DNA from: Ruegeria halocynthiae
GTDB taxonomy: Bacteria; Pseudomonadota; Alphaproteobacteria; Rhodobacterales; Rhodobacteraceae
Reading direction: 5' to 3'
Length of the DNA stretch: 56,312 bases
Assembly: GCF_900106805.1 (NCBI RefSeq)
Contig: NZ_FNNP01000014.1
Span: forward strand, 1 to 56,312
The position numbers and the translations under genes are program-made. Position 1 is the first letter of the stretch; every line of letters begins with the position of its first letter. Positions 54,597 to 56,312 of the stretch are shown here, one piece after another. Under the pieces are notes generated by a model, which saw only the letters and a program-made list of their open reading frames with translations, was not told the origin of the DNA and did not search any database.

Positions 54597-55341
54597 CTAG
54601 AACCCGAGCCTGTTAGCTAGTGTCGGCGCAGGCGCTACAAGACCATCGCTACGGTTCTGCTGCGCGATGGCTTCCATACGGGTGATGAAGCCCGCCCGCT
54701 GGGAGAGGGATTTTGTGATATAGAGAGGTTTTTTGTTGAGCAAACGTAAGAACCAATGCCGGGCGCTTGTCGTGGACCCGGATGTCGACAAGATCAGATA
54801 GTTTCCTTTCCTGTTTGGTCGCATCGACACCATAGCATTCGATGAATGACCCGTCGTAGACAACCTTTTGGACAAAGAGCAATATGAACCATGAGTATCC
54901 GAAAATCAGGCAGAGCGCGATCAAAGCTGCCTTGTGGATCACCGGATCATGGATGCCGACGCTCTCCCAGAGCGGAGACAATTCGGTCGTCAGCAGCAAC
55001 ACTAGCGCAATAACGGGTGCAAGATCGCGCAACCCCCAGGGCGGGCGCAATTCTGTTATCCCATCCACCCGATTAGGTGAAAATGAATTGAACAGAGAAG
55101 AGATGAAAGACAGACCAACATCTTCCAGGCTTTGGTCATTGGCGAATATCGATGTACGACCTTTACTGTTTCGCCAACGGGTCAGCCCCCAGCTGATGAA
55201 TATTCTGACACCAAGGCTCAGCAGAGCGGGGGTCATTAGGTCATCGTGGGACACGAAAGTCGCTCCTCGCAATTTGTTATATGGCCGGGATTGCCGCTTT
55301 TCGAACATCGCAAGTGGTATTGTGTTTCTGAATTCAGACAT
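54597..55341 (-). pseudogene. membrane protein gene with a frameshift, inserted between msrP and msrQ
   Basis: The minus-strand frame from 55341 encodes a membrane protein with two hydrophobic segments (about 108-127 and 137-160). It reads through to LVLTFAQQKTSLYHKIPLPA and a stop at 54649. Dropping one base from the six-A run (T run at 54729-54734 on the plus strand) gives QQKPLYITKSLSQRAGF and a longer natural-looking end at 54597. So either a frameshift mutation or a sequencing error is present. The function is unknown, and the gene interrupts the usual msrPQ operon. Confidence 0.65.
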
Positions 55342-55376
55342 AAATTCGGCAAGCGGGTTTTCGGGCGGGAGTTAGA

Positions 55377-56015
55377 TTGGAATTGGGCGCGGGCACTTTC
55401 ATAAGTCGATTGAATTCTGCCTTGCGGCGAATTCCAATCTGGTCACTCTATGCCTTGGGTGCCCTCTATCCCGCGTGGTTGCTGTATCTGGGTGCGACCG
55501 GTGGGCTTGGAGTCGAGCCGATCGAAGCCCTGGAGCACAGGCTTGGCAAACGTGCTTTGCAGCTATTGATCTTCGGTTTGGCTATATCCCCGATGCGGCG
55601 GCATCTGGGTTTGAACCTTTTGAAGTTTCGCCGCGCCATCGGAGTTCTGGCGTTTGCCTACGTCTGTCTTCATTTGCTGGTCTGGCTGGTGCTTGATGTC
55701 CAAATTCCCAGTCAGATATGGGCCGATATCGTCAAGCGCCCTTACATTACTGTTGGCATGGCGGCGTTTTTACTGATGCTGCCGCTCGCGGTGACCTCAA
55801 ATAACTGGTCGGTGCGCAGTCTTGGCCCTCGGTGGCGCAAGCTGCACCGGCTGGTCTATCCGGCTGCAGTTCTCGCTGCGCTACACTATGTGATGCTGGT
55901 CAAGGGATTTCAGATTGAACCATTGATCTATCTGCTGATCATGTCTGGCTTGCTGGTGTTGCGTTTGCCGATCCCGATCCTGTTGACCCGGTTGCGACGG
56001 GCCGATTCCGCCTGA
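55377..56015 (+). CDS. msrQ: heme-containing membrane subunit MsrQ
   Basis: A 212-residue YedZ-type ferric-reductase-like membrane protein with about six membrane segments. Conserved His residues (LEHRLGKR, YVCLHLLVW, KLHRLVYPA, ALHYVMLV) are the likely heme ligands. It passes quinol electrons to MsrP. The start is TTG 55377, with GGGAG 5 nt upstream. The usual direct msrP neighbour is displaced by the inserted gene. Confidence 0.92.
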   Translation: MELGAGTFISRLNSALRRIPIWSLYALGALYPAWLLYLGATGGLGVEPIEALEHRLGKRALQLLIFGLAISPMRRHLGLNLLKFRRAIGVLAFAYVCLHLLVWLVLDVQIPSQIWADIVKRPYITVGMAAFLLMLPLAVTSNNWSVRSLGPRWRKLHRLVYPAAVLAALHYVMLVKGFQIEPLIYLLIMSGLLVLRLPIPILLTRLRRADSA

Positions 56016-56250
56016 ATCGCGACCGAGTCTGAGGGTAACCGTGTGAATAAGCCCTCTGCGCTGTAAAAGCATGGGTGTCGATACATTCGCTGTATTCGAA
56101 ATGGCGGTGCATGTTTCACGTAACATCTTGATAATATTGGATTAACAAAGAAACATCGATTTTTCTCCAGTTTCTTGGATTTTCCGCTTGCAGGTTTTTG
56201 GTCTAATCCGTAAATACCCCTTCACCGGCGCTGCTGAGGCGCTTGTGACG

Positions 56251-56311
56251 CACCGGAGAGGCGGTGGAGACGGGCCGGAGAGACGGTTGGACGCATCGGA
56301 GAGACGGTGGG
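56251..56311 (+). repeat. short imperfect tandem repeats at the window edge
   Basis: Three copies of a roughly 22-nt unit with the core CGGAGAGRCGGT appear at the end: CCGGAGAGGCGGTGG, CCGGAGAGACGGTTGG and TCGGAGAGACGGTGGG. They follow an A+T-rich intergenic stretch (56016-56250) in which I see no gene. The array may continue past the window, as part of a repetitive coding sequence or a structured RNA. Confidence 0.6.
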
Positions 56312-56312
56312 C

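Overview
This window looks like chromosomal DNA of a marine alphaproteobacterium of the Rhodobacterales (Roseobacter group). The evidence is the murA-DUF2948-hisD-UPF0262-phosphatase block, the infA-maf-RNase E/G-yacG block, a 41-residue L36, a fused DctQM TRAP permease, bolA beside a J-domain gene, msrP/msrQ, and mostly G+C-rich coding DNA. Four tRNA genes are present: initiator Met, Phe, Thr and Val.

Left end (1-5770). Between tRNA-fMet and tRNA-Phe lies a visibly more A+T-rich accessory segment. It holds decayed pieces of a large serine recombinase and of an IS3-type transposase OrfA, an exported orphan protein, and a 1038-residue SAM/class III cyclase/AAA ATPase/helical-repeat protein. 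Positions 5849-15125 are mostly housekeeping: yacG, rng, maf and infA on the minus strand, then a nitrilase-like amidase and a membrane protein. A relic of a resolvase sits beside tRNA-Thr. The plus-strand murA-DUF2948-GNAT-hisD-UPF0262-LMW phosphatase operon follows.

Middle (15500-33400). A lipoprotein gene is followed by a D-lactate module: a FadR-type regulator, a TRAP binding protein, a fused TRAP permease and the quinone-linked D-lactate dehydrogenase Dld. A clear TGGTAAA/TTTACCA operator lies in the intergenic region. After dnaJ-like/bolA comes the most striking part, a seven-gene plus-strand cluster (23719-33389): two diheme MauG/CcpA-type peroxidases, a Tat-exported Rieske protein, an arsenite-oxidase-like molybdenum subunit, a HEAT-repeat protein, a pseudoazurin-like cupredoxin and a MoeA. 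The gene content matches the iodate reductase (Idr) type of AioA-like system better than true arsenite oxidase, because the peroxidases are present and one arsenite-binding residue is changed. The HEAT, cupredoxin and MoeA genes look like added accessory parts.

Right part (33500-56312). A GNAT gene and an XRE-cupin regulator precede a ferric-iron binding protein. An arginine module follows: a minus-strand TetR-AruH-AruI-DDAH operon diverges from a four-gene polar amino acid ABC transporter, with an 18-bp operator-like palindrome between them. After rpmJ and tRNA-Val come N-formylglutamate amidohydrolase, dinB, a Nudix gene, pyrF, a small lipoprotein, a membrane protein and clpB. The last 5 kb holds an unusual LAS-type metallopeptidase candidate, a reductive-dehalogenase-like double [4Fe-4S] protein, and msrP and msrQ. 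These last two genes are separated by an inserted opposite-strand gene that carries a frameshift. The window ends in short tandem repeats.
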